NCBI GenBank assembly: GCA_015296085.1
Contig: DVDT01000004.1
Span: forward strand, 124,001-188,000
Direction of reading: 5' to 3'
Origin: Trichormus sp. M33_DOE_039
GTDB lineage: Bacteria > Cyanobacteriota > Cyanobacteriia > Cyanobacteriales > Nostocaceae
Length of the DNA stretch: 64,000 nucleotides
Both the position numbers and the translations under genes were made by a program. This document shows, one piece after another, positions 15,793 to 26,489 of this stretch. Position 1 is the first letter of the stretch. Every line of letters starts with the position of its first letter. The notes under the pieces are model-generated. The model made no database searches, was not told where the DNA came from, and was given only the letters and a program-made list of their open reading frames with translations.

Positions 15793-15837
15793 GAGGTTTG
15801 GAGAGTGGTTTTCCAAATCCCGTGAAAAGTCAGTTCA

Positions 15838-15861
15838 GTTCCTAGGCGAATACCTAGGAAC
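15838..15861. repeat. Palindrome GTTCCTAGG-N6-CCTAGGAAC
   Basis: A perfect 9-bp inverted repeat with a 6-base spacer. A similar palindrome, AATTCCTAGG-N6-CCTAGGAATT, lies at 41599-41624. It sits just 3' of the small minus-strand ORF and could terminate it, although there is no T-run. Confidence 0.6.
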
Positions 15862-15874
15862 TAAAACATATTAT

Positions 15875-16018
15875 TTATGATGCTATCTGAGAAAATCTTG
15901 TCAAAATTAGTAAAAGTATCACTAAACTACTAATCCAAAGAGCCAAAGAACCCCAACTAACTGAATCTTGACTGACTTTTTGCCATAAAGTAGTGACTAG
16001 GTTATTCCGAACTGCCAT
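15875..16018 (-). CDS. Small single-span membrane protein, 47 aa
   Basis: An ATG at 16016-16018 is preceded by GGAGG at a good distance (GGAGGTTATGAG before the ATG), one of the best ribosome sites in this window. The product has a hydrophilic N-terminus (VRNNLVTTLWQKVSQD), one hydrophobic helix (WGSLALWISSLVILLLILT) and a short tail. I do not recognise it. It is divergent from the tyrosine phenol-lyase-like gene and ends next to a palindrome. It is a good candidate for a real small membrane protein that automated gene calling may miss. Confidence 0.55.
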   Translation of the reverse strand: MAVRNNLVTTLWQKVSQDSVSWGSLALWISSLVILLLILTRFSQIAS

Positions 16019-17875
<1,857 letters not shown>

Positions 17876-17882
17876 CTAACAG

Positions 17883-17914
17883 AACCCTGGTTTATTTAAA
17901 AACCAGGGTTTTGG
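17883..17914 (+). terminator. Rho-independent terminator of the PLP lyase gene
   Basis: AACCCTGGTTT (17883-17893) pairs perfectly with AAACCAGGGTT (17900-17910), followed by TTTT-rich sequence, just 8 bases after the stop codon. Confidence 0.85.
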
Positions 17915-18633
17915 AGTCTCTGAGAGGATTTCTTAACACAAACTCAGGTTTTCTTAACGTAGTTGTGGTTTTTCCACCGTTTTACTTCATCCTAAAACCC
18001 ATATCAAAAGGCTTTTAACTGCTTTCCCTGCTATATAAATAATATCAATCTGTTAATTATTAAAAATAAATACATCAAAAAATACATGTAACGAGATAGC
18101 AAAATTTGATGTTAACCCTCTTGCTTTATGGGTTTGAGATTGTGATGATAAATATATTAATCGTTACAATACAGTAACTTTTTTATACCTAATTGAAAAA
18201 GTGAAAGTTTTTCCATCAATAAATAGTGTGCGTGATCTATTGGTGGCGATCGCTTAACACTGTATAGTAATCATTTAACAAATATATTTTTGTAAACTTT
18301 TACAGAGTTTATACAACTATACTCTAAGTATTCCTTGGCAAAGAAAGAATTGCAGCGAGATGAATATAACTCCCCTTATACAGCTTCAAAGCTCTAACCT
18401 GAGTGCCTATCTTACCTACAGTAGCTACAAGTATAAATACTCCAGCTAGGAACTTTTCACAGGATTAGCAGTCTTGCAAGTGTGGCAGAAATGTTTAGGT
18501 AAAATTCCGCAATTGCCACCAGGACAATTGAATGTATATCATGGCATCTTTAACAAGAAAATCAGTATTTAGCAGTATTTTTCCTCAGTGCTAACTATTG
18601 CTTAACCTTTTTATCTTATGTTTGTTCCTCACT
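17915..18633. other. Long AT-rich intergenic region
   Basis: About 720 bases without a convincing gene. It contains one HIP1-like GGCGATCGC and several short hairpins, but no tRNA or known RNA that I can recognise. A small regulatory RNA could hide here; I have no positive evidence. Confidence 0.4.
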
Positions 18634-18813
18634 ATGGCTGATAAACACGACAAAATTAGATTTCCTCTATGGCCTTATCTTAACCAACCCTTATTTAGCC
18701 GTGATGCAAAATTAGAACTCAATCCCCGTCGTTTTGCCTATAGCTGGCGAATTGGACTTTTAGAACGGTGCTGGCATAGAGAGTGTGATGCCAAAGGGCC
18801 ACAACAGCATTAG
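18634..18813 (+). CDS. Hypothetical conserved-looking small protein, 59 aa
   Basis: From the ATG at 18634 the frame gives a hydrophilic, aromatic-rich protein: DKIRFPLWPYLNQPLFSRDAK, then ELNPRRFAYSWRIGLLERCWHREC. It has no membrane segment. The amino-acid pattern looks like a real cyanobacterial small protein, but I do not recognise a family. The longer frame from 18598 adds a hydrophobic leader without a ribosome site. It lies 187 bases before dnaE. Confidence 0.5.
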   Translation: MADKHDKIRFPLWPYLNQPLFSRDAKLELNPRRFAYSWRIGLLERCWHRECDAKGPQQH

Positions 18814-18930
18814 ATTCTCAGAATTGGCTACACTAAACTACATAACCTGCAAATTAAGCCTCGTCTAACGTGGCTTTTTGCGTTATGAGGATGTATGGGT
18901 ATAAGGGTATAGGGGTGTATAAATGTAGGA

Positions 18931-19000
18931 AAACACTGGTGACTATTGACTTTTGACTAGTGACTTATGACTATTAACTATTGACGATTGGCTTTTAACT
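18931..19000. repeat. Heptamer repeats (TGACTAT/TGACTTT type) before dnaE
   Basis: Degenerate 7-bp units such as TGACTAT, TGACTTT and TGACTAG run directly up to the dnaE start codon and occupy its ribosome-binding region, so no Shine-Dalgarno sequence is visible. Confidence 0.65.
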
Positions 19001-21634
19001 ATGTCCTTTGTACCTTTACATATTCACAGTGATTACAGTCTGCTGGATGGCGCAAGTCAGCTACCAGATTTGATTGACCGGGCGATCGCGTTGGGGATGA
19101 GTGCGATCGCAATCACCGATCATGGTGTCATGTATGGTGCTGTGGAATTGCTCAAAATCTGTCGCAGTAAGAACGTTAAGCCAATTATTGGCAACGAAAT
19201 GTATATCATTAACGGCGATATCGAAAAGCAAGAACGCCGTCCTAAATATCATCAAGTTGTTTTAGCAAAAAATAATAAGGGTTACAAAAATTTAGTCAAA
19301 TTAACTACAATCTCTCACCTCAATGGTGTGCAAGGTAAAGGTATTTTTTCTCGTCCTTGCATTAACAAAGATTTGTTAAAACAATATCGTGAGGGTTTGA
19401 TAGTTACGAGTGCTTGTTTGGGAGGAGAAATTCCCCAAGCAATTATGAGTGGAAGACCAGATGCGGCGAGGAAGGTAGCGCAGTGGTATAAAGATGTATT
19501 TGGTGATGACTTTTATTTAGAAATTCAAGACCACGGGTCGCAAGAAGACCGGATTGTTAACGTTGAAATTATTAAGATAGCCAAAGAACTAAACATTAAA
19601 TTTGTTGCCACTAACGACTCACATTTCATTTCTTGTTTTGATGTCGAAGCACACGATGCTTTGTTGTGTATTCAAACAGGTAAGCTGATTATTGAAGATA
19701 ACAGAATGCGTTATAGCGGCACAGAATATCTCAAATCGGCTGAAGAGATGCACTTGCTATTTCGTGACCACTTACCTGAAGATGTCATTGCAGAAGCGAT
19801 CGCCACAACCCAAGAAGTAGCCGATAAAGTCGAGCCTTACCAAATTATGGGTGAGCCTCGGATTCCTAATTATCCCATTCCTGCCGGCCACACTGCTGAC
19901 ACCTACGTCGAAGAAGTTGCTTGGCAAGGATTATTACAAAAATTAAATCGTAAATCTCGCAGCGAAGTTGATCCAGTCTATCGAGAAAGATTGGAATATG
20001 AACTCAAAATGCTGCAACAAATGGGTTTTTCCACCTACTTTTTAGTTGTGTGGGACTACATCAAATTTGCTAGAGATAATAATATTCCTGTTGGGCCAGG
20101 TCGCGGTTCTGCAGCTGGTTCATTGGTCGCCTACACAATGGGAATCACTAATATTGATCCAGTACATCATGGTTTACTATTTGAGCGATTCTTAAACCCA
20201 GAACGTAAATCTATGCCTGATATCGATACAGATTTCTGTATCGAACAACGGGATAAAGTCATTGATTATGTTACAGAAAAATACGGCAAAGATAGAGTCG
20301 CGCAAATTATCACCTTTAACCGACTCACGTCCAAAGCAGTATTAAAAGATGTCGCCAGAGTGTTGAACGTTCCCTATGCTGAAGCCGACAAAATGGCGAA
20401 ATTAATTCCTGTTGTGCGGGGGAAACCAACTAAACTCAAGGTAATGATTTCTGATGACACTCCAGAACCAGAATTTAAAGCCAAATATGATAATGACCCC
20501 AATGTGCGCCGTTGGCTTGACATGGCCATGCGAATTGAAGGAACTAACAAAACCTTTGGGGTTCACGCCGCTGGGGTTGTCATTTCAGCCGATCCATTAG
20601 ATGAAATTGTTCCCCTACAACGTAATAATGACGGGTCTGTAATTACTCAATATTTTATGGAAGACCTGGAATCAATGGGTTTGTTGAAAATGGACTTTTT
20701 GGGTCTAAGAAACTTAACCATGATTCAAAAAACCATTGATTTGATTGCTGAAAATCATGGCTTTAGAGTTGACCCATATGAAATTACGAATCAAGAACGT
20801 AAAGCCCAGAAAATCTTAGCTAAAGGAGAGCATACAACACTACCAAAAGATGTCCAAAAAACCTATGAACTATTAGAATCAGGTGAGTTAGAAGGCATAT
20901 TTCAATTAGAATCCTCCGGGATGAAGCAGATAGTACGAGATTTGAAACCTTCTAACATTGAAGATATTTCTTCTATCTTGGCACTATATCGACCAGGCCC
21001 TTTAGACGCAGGATTGATTCCTAAATTTATTAACCGTAAACATGGTAGAGAAAGCATTGATTATGACAGCCAGATTCTAGAACCAATTTTAAATGAAACC
21101 TACGGCATCATGGTTTATCAAGAGCAAATCATGAAAATTGCTCAAGATATGGCTGGTTATTCACTGGGACAAGCTGACTTGCTACGTCGTGCTATGGGTA
21201 AAAAGAAAGTTTCCGAGATGCAGAAACAGCAAGAAAAGTTTATTGATGGCGCAACAAAAAACGGCGTGAAAAAGCAAGTAGCAGAACAGCTATTTGATGA
21301 TATGTTAAAGTTCGCCGAATATTGCTTAAGTTATGACACAGAAATTTTCACAGTTGAATATGGTTTTTTACCCATTGGTAAGATAGTAGAAAAACAGATT
21401 GAATGCACGGTATATACTGTTGATATTAATGGCATGGTATATACTCAACCCATTGCTCAATGGCATAATCACGGTCAACAAGAAATTTTTGAATATTGCT
21501 TAGAAGACGGTTCAACTATTCGAGCCACAAAAGACCATAAATTTATGACTACAGATGGTCAAATGTTGCCAATTGATGAAATATTTTCCCAAGAACTAGA
21601 TCTATTACAAATAAAAAGATTACCAGAGCAATAA
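19001..21634 (+). CDS. dnaE1: DNA polymerase III alpha subunit, N-terminal half, with split-intein N-fragment
   Basis: 877 residues. The N-terminal PHP domain starts [22 protein letters not shown] and has ITDHG. The polymerase domain has [18 protein letters not shown] and the catalytic MPDIDTDF with D407, D409 and D411. The extein ends at KFAEY (residue 774), and from Cys775 the remaining 103 residues are the N-terminal piece of a DnaE split intein. The C-terminal half with the matching intein-C and CFN extein start is encoded elsewhere. Protein trans-splicing joins the two halves into the replicative polymerase. This split organisation is a known cyanobacterial trait. The start codon has heptamer repeats directly upstream. 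Confidence 0.95.
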   Translation: MSFVPLHIHSDYSLLDGASQLPDLIDRAIALGMSAIAITDHGVMYGAVELLKICRSKNVKPIIGNEMYIINGDIEKQERRPKYHQVVLAKNNKGYKNLVKLTTISHLNGVQGKGIFSRPCINKDLLKQYREGLIVTSACLGGEIPQAIMSGRPDAARKVAQWYKDVFGDDFYLEIQDHGSQEDRIVNVEIIKIAKELNIKFVATNDSHFISCFDVEAHDALLCIQTGKLIIEDNRMRYSGTEYLKSAEEMHLLFRDHLPEDVIAEAIATTQEVADKVEPYQIMGEPRIPNYPIPAGHTADTYVEEVAWQGLLQKLNRKSRSEVDPVYRERLEYELKMLQQMGFSTYFLVVWDYIKFARDNNIPVGPGRGSAAGSLVAYTMGITNIDPVHHGLLFERFLNPERKSMPDIDTDFCIEQRDKVIDYVTEKYGKDRVAQIITFNRLTSKAVLKDVARVLNVPYAEADKMAKLIPVVRGKPTKLKVMISDDTPEPEFKAKYDNDPNVRRWLDMAMRIEGTNKTFGVHAAGVVISADPLDEIVPLQRNNDGSVITQYFMEDLESMGLLKMDFLGLRNLTMIQKTIDLIAENHGFRVDPYEITNQERKAQKILAKGEHTTLPKDVQKTYELLESGELEGIFQLESSGMKQIVRDLKPSNIEDISSILALYRPGPLDAGLIPKFINRKHGRESIDYDSQILEPILNETYGIMVYQEQIMKIAQDMAGYSLGQADLLRRAMGKKKVSEMQKQQEKFIDGATKNGVKKQVAEQLFDDMLKFAEYCLSYDTEIFTVEYGFLPIGKIVEKQIECTVYTVDINGMVYTQPIAQWHNHGQQEIFEYCLEDGSTIRATKDHKFMTTDGQMLPIDEIFSQELDLLQIKRLPEQ
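21323..21631 (+). other. DnaE split-intein N-fragment (103 codons)
   Basis: Begins [20 protein letters not shown] with the splice-junction Cys1, preceded by the extein residues AEY. Block B is TxxH in [10 protein letters not shown]. The length and the ending ([14 protein letters not shown]) agree with the Npu and Nsp DnaE-N fragments. It splices with a DnaE-C intein of about 35 residues made from another locus. Confidence 0.95.
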
Positions 21635-21761
21635 CCAGAATTCTGGTAACATCATAAATTTTTACCAAATACTCTGCGTTCCTACCCCACGGGGATTCCT
21701 AAAGGCGAATGCGTGAACCTCTGCGCCCCTACATGTTAAGTAATTAAGTAATTTCATTACT

Positions 21762-21843
21762 AAGTAGCCGTCATGAACTGCGTACATAAGAAAAGATGAA
21801 AAAGTCTTTCCCTTACACCCCTACACCCCTTTTTTAAGTCAGA
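21762..21843. repeat. Long dispersed repeat (copy 2, uninterrupted)
   Basis: 21762-21812 matches 6808-6858 at about 48 of 51 bases. It is followed by C-rich heptamers and a TTTTTTAAGTCAG tail, also shared with the first copy. Confidence 0.75.
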
Positions 21844-21862
21844 ACAGGGTAAATAATTAAAG

Positions 21863-21915
21863 GTTTGTAGTGAGAAATTTAGTTCTTAAAAAAGGACTAA
21901 AGTCTTTACTACGAA
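21863..21915. repeat. Dispersed inverted repeat with nested palindromes (copy 2)
   Basis: GTTTGTAGTGAG ... AGTTCTT / AAGGACTAAAGTCTTTACTACGAAC forms an inverted repeat closely related to 3086-3158. Confidence 0.65.
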
Positions 21916-22207
21916 CTGAATCATAGTATTTTTACATGACTTAACATAGTTTGTTTTTTTCAAGTCCTTCTACCTACTATATAAAGCAAGATTAAAGAAC
22001 TTCCCTAGTCTATAAATAACTTCTAACTTTTGTTAGATGAATAACTAGCTTTTTACCTCTAATTTTGAATTATGCGGATAGCAGCTAAATCGGCGATAAA
22101 AGCAATACGCTTTTACTGAACTTCACCACTAGTTCAGATTATTAGCTAATCAATAAATGTCTGCTAACTTGAATATTATTCACATTCAATTAACGGAGGG
22201 TAATGTG

Positions 22208-22579
22208 ATGTCAAACTTATTTACTAAAGCAATCGATTCTATCAAATTCCTATTTCAAGAATTTGAAATTAAGCGTTTTTTTGCTATTGCCTTAGTAGGT
22301 TTTTTAGTGCTAACAACAGGCTTAAACTCTAGCATTGAATCTGGACGTAGCAGCGATGCTGTAACCAGAAGACTAGACAGAGTTGTACATCAAGATGATG
22401 CTGATAGACCCAAAACCACAGGAGAATGGAATAAGGAAGCTCGTCAAACAGAAGATGCTCCTGTTGAAAGAGCGAAAAGAATTGCGAAGGAATCCGGTGA
22501 AGCTTTAAAACAATGGGGTTCTGTGTATCCAGATACAGCTAAGAGAAGTGCTAATGAAATCCAAGATAATAATAGATAA
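22208..22579 (+). CDS. Hypothetical membrane-anchored protein, 123 aa
   Basis: ATG at 22208 with GGAGGG at 22195-22200, seven bases upstream, fixes the start; the upstream in-frame ATG at 22157 lacks a ribosome site. One hydrophobic helix at about residues 22-41 (FFAIALVGFLVLTTGL) is followed by a charged, helical, probably lumenal or periplasmic tail with ERAKRIAKESGEALKQWGSVYPD. Similar small one-span proteins with an amphipathic tail are common in cyanobacteria and are often stress-related. I cannot name a family. Confidence 0.7.
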   Translation: MSNLFTKAIDSIKFLFQEFEIKRFFAIALVGFLVLTTGLNSSIESGRSSDAVTRRLDRVVHQDDADRPKTTGEWNKEARQTEDAPVERAKRIAKESGEALKQWGSVYPDTAKRSANEIQDNNR

Positions 22580-22731
22580 GTAAAACTATCTCGCATTCAA
22601 ATCAACAAATGTAGGGAGCAACAAGTCATACCAATTTGAAAGAGGAATACGACAGATAAACCACTTGTGGAGACGCGATTCATCACATCTCACAAATGAC
22701 ATGTTGCAATCATTAATTGAATTAGTATGAC

Positions 22732-23586
22732 TTATTTCTTTTTAGGAATCACATTTCTAATACCGCTTTTAACACCAACACTATCACCTTGGTAACGAGG
22801 GATGATATGAATACTGGTGTGCATAACATTTTGACCTGCAGCGCGGTTGATATTCATCCCTACATTAAAACCATCAGGTGCAAATTCGGATTTGAGCATT
22901 TCTTGTACCTTATTCACCATTAACCAACAAGCAGACTGTTCAGTAAGTGGTAATTCAAAATAGTTACTTACATGACGTTTAGGAATAACTAAAACATGAC
23001 CTTTGCTGATGGGATAGCCATCTAAAATTGCATAGGCTGTTGCAGATTCAGTTAATAGACTTAAATGCCTACTAGGGTTGCAAAATATACAATAATTAGT
23101 TGAATTTCGTTGATAATTATAATGAATATATTCATATAGCTCTCGCATTTCATCTACATAAATAGAATTAAAAGGAAGTTTGACAATACATTGATATGTA
23201 GACTTTTTATGAACATAATGTTCTCTAAACCCTTCTTTTTTAATATCTCTTCTCACTGCATAATAAGCTTTACCTCCTGGTTTTAATAAATGGGCTATTT
23301 CCATTAACACATGAGTTTGTTCTTCAGAAGATAAGACATTTAAAACATAAAAGCAAATTATTGTATCAAACTGATCGTGAGGATATTGGGGAAAATAATA
23401 AGGGTCGTAACCAGTAATATCGAAGCCTTTTTGTTGCAATAACTTGACATCATTACCAAAACCACAACCAAAATCTAAGATCTTACCGTTGAGCAGATTT
23501 TGATTTAATAAAAACTGTGCAGGGAATGATAGATAATTTCTGTCAATAGCCGTGAGATGGCTAAATTTATTCTTTTGTTGCTTCAT
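22732..23586 (-). CDS. SAM-dependent methyltransferase fused to an HIT-like domain
   Basis: 284 residues. Residues 1-150 form a class I methyltransferase domain (LNGKILDFGCGFGNDVKLLQ is the SAM-binding motif I, and DITGYDPYY supplies the acidic residue of strand 2). From about residue 165 an HIT domain follows: CIFCNPSRH, ISKGHVLVIPKRHVSNYFEL and GFNVGMNINRAAGQ. The catalytic histidine triad is atypical: H256-T-S258-I-H260-I-I instead of HxHxHxx, so the position of the usual nucleophilic middle His is Ser. The domain may bind nucleotides without hydrolysing them by the standard route. The substrate is unknown. It lies 51 bases upstream, on the same strand, of an Uma2 gene's terminal end. Confidence 0.88.
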   Translation of the reverse strand: MKQQKNKFSHLTAIDRNYLSFPAQFLLNQNLLNGKILDFGCGFGNDVKLLQQKGFDITGYDPYYFPQYPHDQFDTIICFYVLNVLSSEEQTHVLMEIAHLLKPGGKAYYAVRRDIKKEGFREHYVHKKSTYQCIVKLPFNSIYVDEMRELYEYIHYNYQRNSTNYCIFCNPSRHLSLLTESATAYAILDGYPISKGHVLVIPKRHVSNYFELPLTEQSACWLMVNKVQEMLKSEFAPDGFNVGMNINRAAGQNVMHTSIHIIPRYQGDSVGVKSGIRNVIPKKK

Positions 23587-23637
23587 GCAATTTGCGATCG
23601 CACAGGGGAATCTACACTTAATTATTCCCTGATGGCA

Positions 23638-24363
23638 TTAGGCGATCGCATCAGGGTCAACACCTAGTTCACGCAACTTAGCAGCTAATTTTTCAGCACG
23701 CTGGCGTTCTTGTTCAGCTTTCTCACTACTCCACAATAATAAATTTCCTTCACTATCCCACCATCGCAACCAATTCATAGTTTGGCAAAATCTCTCTCCA
23801 TACCAAATTCCCAGAAATAACTCCAACTCAGGAATCCAAAAACATCCGTTAGTATCTGGTGGCTGTAAAACATATTTGCCATCTTGCAAACACCGGACTT
23901 CTAAAATTGGTTCGTAAGGGTCGTAGGTAATATAAGTTGGTACTTTAAGAATTCGCTCGTAAAAATAGAGTTTACCGTAAGGCGGAGTTGAGCGTATTGA
24001 TAATTCTCCATTCTCCGTATCTGAGAGAAACTCCATGACCACAGACACAGCTGCACCTTCCAAATGTGGTGTGTAACTGCGACGAATGACATCAGCAGAC
24101 AAAGGTTGCACTTGCGGAACGTACAACCAATCTGGGGCTTTAACAACGATTTTTTTATTCACTGTGGCTACTAATCCAAAATTAGAGCCGATAAGCATTT
24201 CTGCTTGAATGCGTCCGGTAGCTCCCAAAGCATCAGTTAGTGCTGCCGCAAGCGGTGGTTGCTGAATATTTTCCACTGGATCGTCAGGTAAAATAAAATC
24301 GTCAGGGAGTACTTCCCAGGTGACATTTAATTCTTTTTGGGTAGGGGTGAGTTGTAGAACCAT
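23638..24363 (-). CDS. Uma2-family (DUF820) putative endonuclease
   Basis: 241 residues from the ATG at 24363 (MVLQLTPTQK); the longer frame to 24447 adds a Ser-rich stretch without similarity. The PD-(D/E)XK-like Uma2 domain shows AEMLIGSNFG, APDWLYVP, the conserved VVMEFLSDT-type strand and YERILKVPTYITYDP. The C-terminus has an E/R-rich coiled coil (SEKAEQERQRAEKLAAKLRE) ending LGVDPDAIA, typical of the numerous cyanobacterial Uma2 paralogues. The biological role is not established. The second Uma2 gene in this window, at 29925, lacks the coiled-coil tail. Confidence 0.85.
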   Translation of the reverse strand: MVLQLTPTQKELNVTWEVLPDDFILPDDPVENIQQPPLAAALTDALGATGRIQAEMLIGSNFGLVATVNKKIVVKAPDWLYVPQVQPLSADVIRRSYTPHLEGAAVSVVMEFLSDTENGELSIRSTPPYGKLYFYERILKVPTYITYDPYEPILEVRCLQDGKYVLQPPDTNGCFWIPELELFLGIWYGERFCQTMNWLRWWDSEGNLLLWSSEKAEQERQRAEKLAAKLRELGVDPDAIA

Positions 24364-24453
24364 AAATATATTCTCAAAAAACGAGGCAGAGGAAATAGAG
24401 GGAGTAGAGGAAGCAGAGGACATTTCACACCAATGCTCCATTCCCATTTAATA

Positions 24454-25224
24454 TTATGGAAACTTTCGCTCGCGTACTTCTGTAGCGTAATCTTGTACAG
24501 CTTTGGTAATTGTCTCTCTTAAGTTGGTGTAAACCTTGGCGAATGGCGGTTGTTTTTCTGATAATCCCAGTACATCTGAGGTGACTAAAACTTGACCATC
24601 ACAATGTGAACCTGCACCAATACCAACGGTAGGAATATTCAATTTTTGGGTAATCTGCATTGCTAAATCTGCGGGAATATGCTCTAAAACGATCGCAAAT
24701 ACTCCTGCTTGTTCCAGGGCGATCGCTTCGTTTAAAATTCTCTCGGCTGTATCTTCAGTCTTTCCCTGTTGTCGCAAACCCAACTGATGGATTGACTGAG
24801 GTGTCAAGCCCACATGACCCATCACCGGAATTCCAGCCTGCACCAACCGTCCTATAGTTTCCACCATTGCGGGATAACCACCTTCTAATTTGACGGCTTG
24901 CGCTCCTGTTTCCTTTAATACCCGTCCCGCCGAATGGATAGCTTGCTGAATACTTTCTTGATAAGTCAAAAATGGTAAATCTACTACCACCAAAGCACGT
25001 TTGACACCCCGACGCACAGCTTTAGCATGGTGCAACATTTCTTCTAAGGTAATGGGCAGCGTATTTTTATACCCTAAAACTGCCGCCATAGAGTCGCCCA
25101 CCAGGATTAAGTCTACACCAGCCGCATCGAGAATATGAGCGATCGCACAATCCCATGCAGTCAAAGCTACAATTGCATGTCCTTGTTGTTTGAATTGAAT
25201 TAATTGCTGGGTAGTAATTGCCAT
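24454..25224 (-). CDS. panB: 3-methyl-2-oxobutanoate hydroxymethyltransferase PanB
   Basis: 256 residues, close to the usual PanB length. It transfers a hydroxymethyl group from 5,10-methylene-THF to alpha-ketoisovalerate, giving ketopantoate, the first committed step of pantothenate and CoA synthesis. Diagnostic stretches are [27 protein letters not shown], the metal-binding [23 protein letters not shown] and [21 protein letters not shown]. It lies on the minus strand, 90 bases ahead of the Uma2 gene, with no other pan gene adjacent. Multiple HIP1 sites lie within it. Confidence 0.95.
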   Translation of the reverse strand: MAITTQQLIQFKQQGHAIVALTAWDCAIAHILDAAGVDLILVGDSMAAVLGYKNTLPITLEEMLHHAKAVRRGVKRALVVVDLPFLTYQESIQQAIHSAGRVLKETGAQAVKLEGGYPAMVETIGRLVQAGIPVMGHVGLTPQSIHQLGLRQQGKTEDTAERILNEAIALEQAGVFAIVLEHIPADLAMQITQKLNIPTVGIGAGSHCDGQVLVTSDVLGLSEKQPPFAKVYTNLRETITKAVQDYATEVRERKFP

Positions 25225-25376
25225 ACAGGTTACAGGTTATAGGTTACAGGTGAGCCACTGCGGTGGTGAGCAACTGCCGAAGGGATTCCCCGGCATCAAG
25301 CAAGTGGCGAACCCCTTTGAGGTTACAGGTAATAGAAGAAGGTTTGTACTGTAACCTGCACCTATCACCTGTTTCC
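25225..25376. repeat. GGTTACAGGT-type tandem and dispersed repeats
   Basis: Three to four copies of GGTTACAGGT/GGTTATAGGT lie between panB and the propeller gene. Further copies occur at 32274-32290. Confidence 0.6.
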
Positions 25377-26489
25377 TCATTTCACAGCACGACTGAAAGC
25401 CAAATGAGGTTTAGCACTTTCCATTGTGGGCATTAACCAAGCTAGACCTTCAGTTGTCCCAATCCATAATTTATTGGCAATGTCGGGTACAATTGCCAAA
25501 ACTCGACTTGAAGGCAGTCCTGCGACTTCATCTAACACCGCACCAGTATTTGGATTTAATCGTAACAAACCATTGTTAGTCCCTACCCACACACTACCAT
25601 CTTTTGCAAAACGAACTGCTGTGACGTTCTTACCTCGCAACCTCGCCACAGACCTTAACACTACTCCTGTTTTGGGATTAATTACTAACAAATTATTGGG
25701 CATTCCCGCCCAAATTAACCCTTCAGGACTGATAGCTAAAGCTTGTACCGTCGTCCCTGGTAAATCGTTGATTCGCTTCATAATCAACCCACTCGCTGTA
25801 TTAACCCGGACTACACCATCCAAAGTTCCAACCCAAAGTTGACTTTCAGCATCTAAAGTCAAGGTATTCGCACTGACACCAGGCAAATTCTTCACTGTGG
25901 TCATAATTAAACCTTGGTCGGGGCTGACTAAAGCTAAACCATTGTCAGTTCCGACCCACAAATAGCCACGCTTGTCAATCAGCAGTGATAACACCCGTTT
26001 GGAAGGTAACAATAAATTTTGGGCAGTAATTTCATTTGTGCGCGGTTCTACGCGAATCAATCCTTCATAACTTCCTACCCATAACCGCCCTACTTTATCC
26101 TGTGCTAATGCACCGATGGCTGTATTCGGTAAACTGACACGAGCCAAAATCTTACCTGTTTTCGGGTCAATGCGGGATAATCCCCGCCAAGAACCCACCC
26201 AAAGATTACCAGCAAAATCTGCCAGTAAATTACTGACACGATAATCAGTTTCCACTGCACGTTCTTGCAACTCCCGTTCATCAGGTAAAGGTGCTACTCG
26301 TGGTGGTGGTGCAGAAGGGGGATAAACAGGGGCTAACTCAGAGGAATCAACTTGAGGAGTGGTTTGTGCCTTGACTGAAACATTTGGCGCGAACATTAAC
26401 CCCGCCAATATCAAAGTCATCAGTAAGCTAGTACGTTTGTGAAGTAATACCACGGCGAAATTTCCTTTGGAGACACTAGCGATAGCCAT
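25377..26489 (-). CDS. Exported beta-propeller protein (two-component-regulator propeller type)
   Basis: 370 residues. After a hydrophobic N-terminal segment (TLILAGLMFAPNVSVKAQT, probable signal peptide ending near residue 42) come a Pro-rich linker and about six blades of about 40 residues. Each blade contains a WVGT/WVGS-type motif (LWVGSWRGLSRIDPKTG, LWVGSYEGLIRVEPRT, LWVGTDNGLALV, LWVGTLDGVVRVN, VWVGTNNGLLRLNPNTG, LWIGTTEGL). This is the ligand-binding propeller seen in hybrid sensor kinases, here without kinase modules. It probably acts in the periplasm as a binding or scaffold protein; the ligand is unknown. Confidence 0.85.
   Translation of the reverse strand: MAIASVSKGNFAVVLLHKRTSLLMTLILAGLMFAPNVSVKAQTTPQVDSSELAPVYPPSAPPPRVAPLPDERELQERAVETDYRVSNLLADFAGNLWVGSWRGLSRIDPKTGKILARVSLPNTAIGALAQDKVGRLWVGSYEGLIRVEPRTNEITAQNLLLPSKRVLSLLIDKRGYLWVGTDNGLALVSPDQGLIMTTVKNLPGVSANTLTLDAESQLWVGTLDGVVRVNTASGLIMKRINDLPGTTVQALAISPEGLIWAGMPNNLLVINPKTGVVLRSVARLRGKNVTAVRFAKDGSVWVGTNNGLLRLNPNTGAVLDEVAGLPSSRVLAIVPDIANKLWIGTTEGLAWLMPTMESAKPHLAFSRAVK

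Larger units (their letters stand above)
15156..15802 (+). mobile_element. Internally deleted ISAs1-like insertion sequence with possible 12-bp terminal inverted repeats
   Basis: A transposase remnant is flanked by TCCAAACCTCTC at 15156-15167 and its perfect reverse complement GAGAGGTTTGGA at 15791-15802. The right copy begins just inside the transposase stop codon. This could be an internally deleted element retaining both ends. However, CCAAACCTCTCC is also a common low-complexity motif in Nostoc genomes and no target duplication is evident. The stretch before the ORF holds a GCGTAGCGGGACG ... AGCGTCTCG repeat. Confidence 0.4.
21635..22207. other. Repeat-rich intergenic region after dnaE
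   Basis: About 570 bases. It starts with a 14-bp palindrome, ACCAGAATTCTGGT (21634-21647), which may help terminate dnaE, and contains the two dispersed repeats listed below. No gene seen. Confidence 0.5.
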
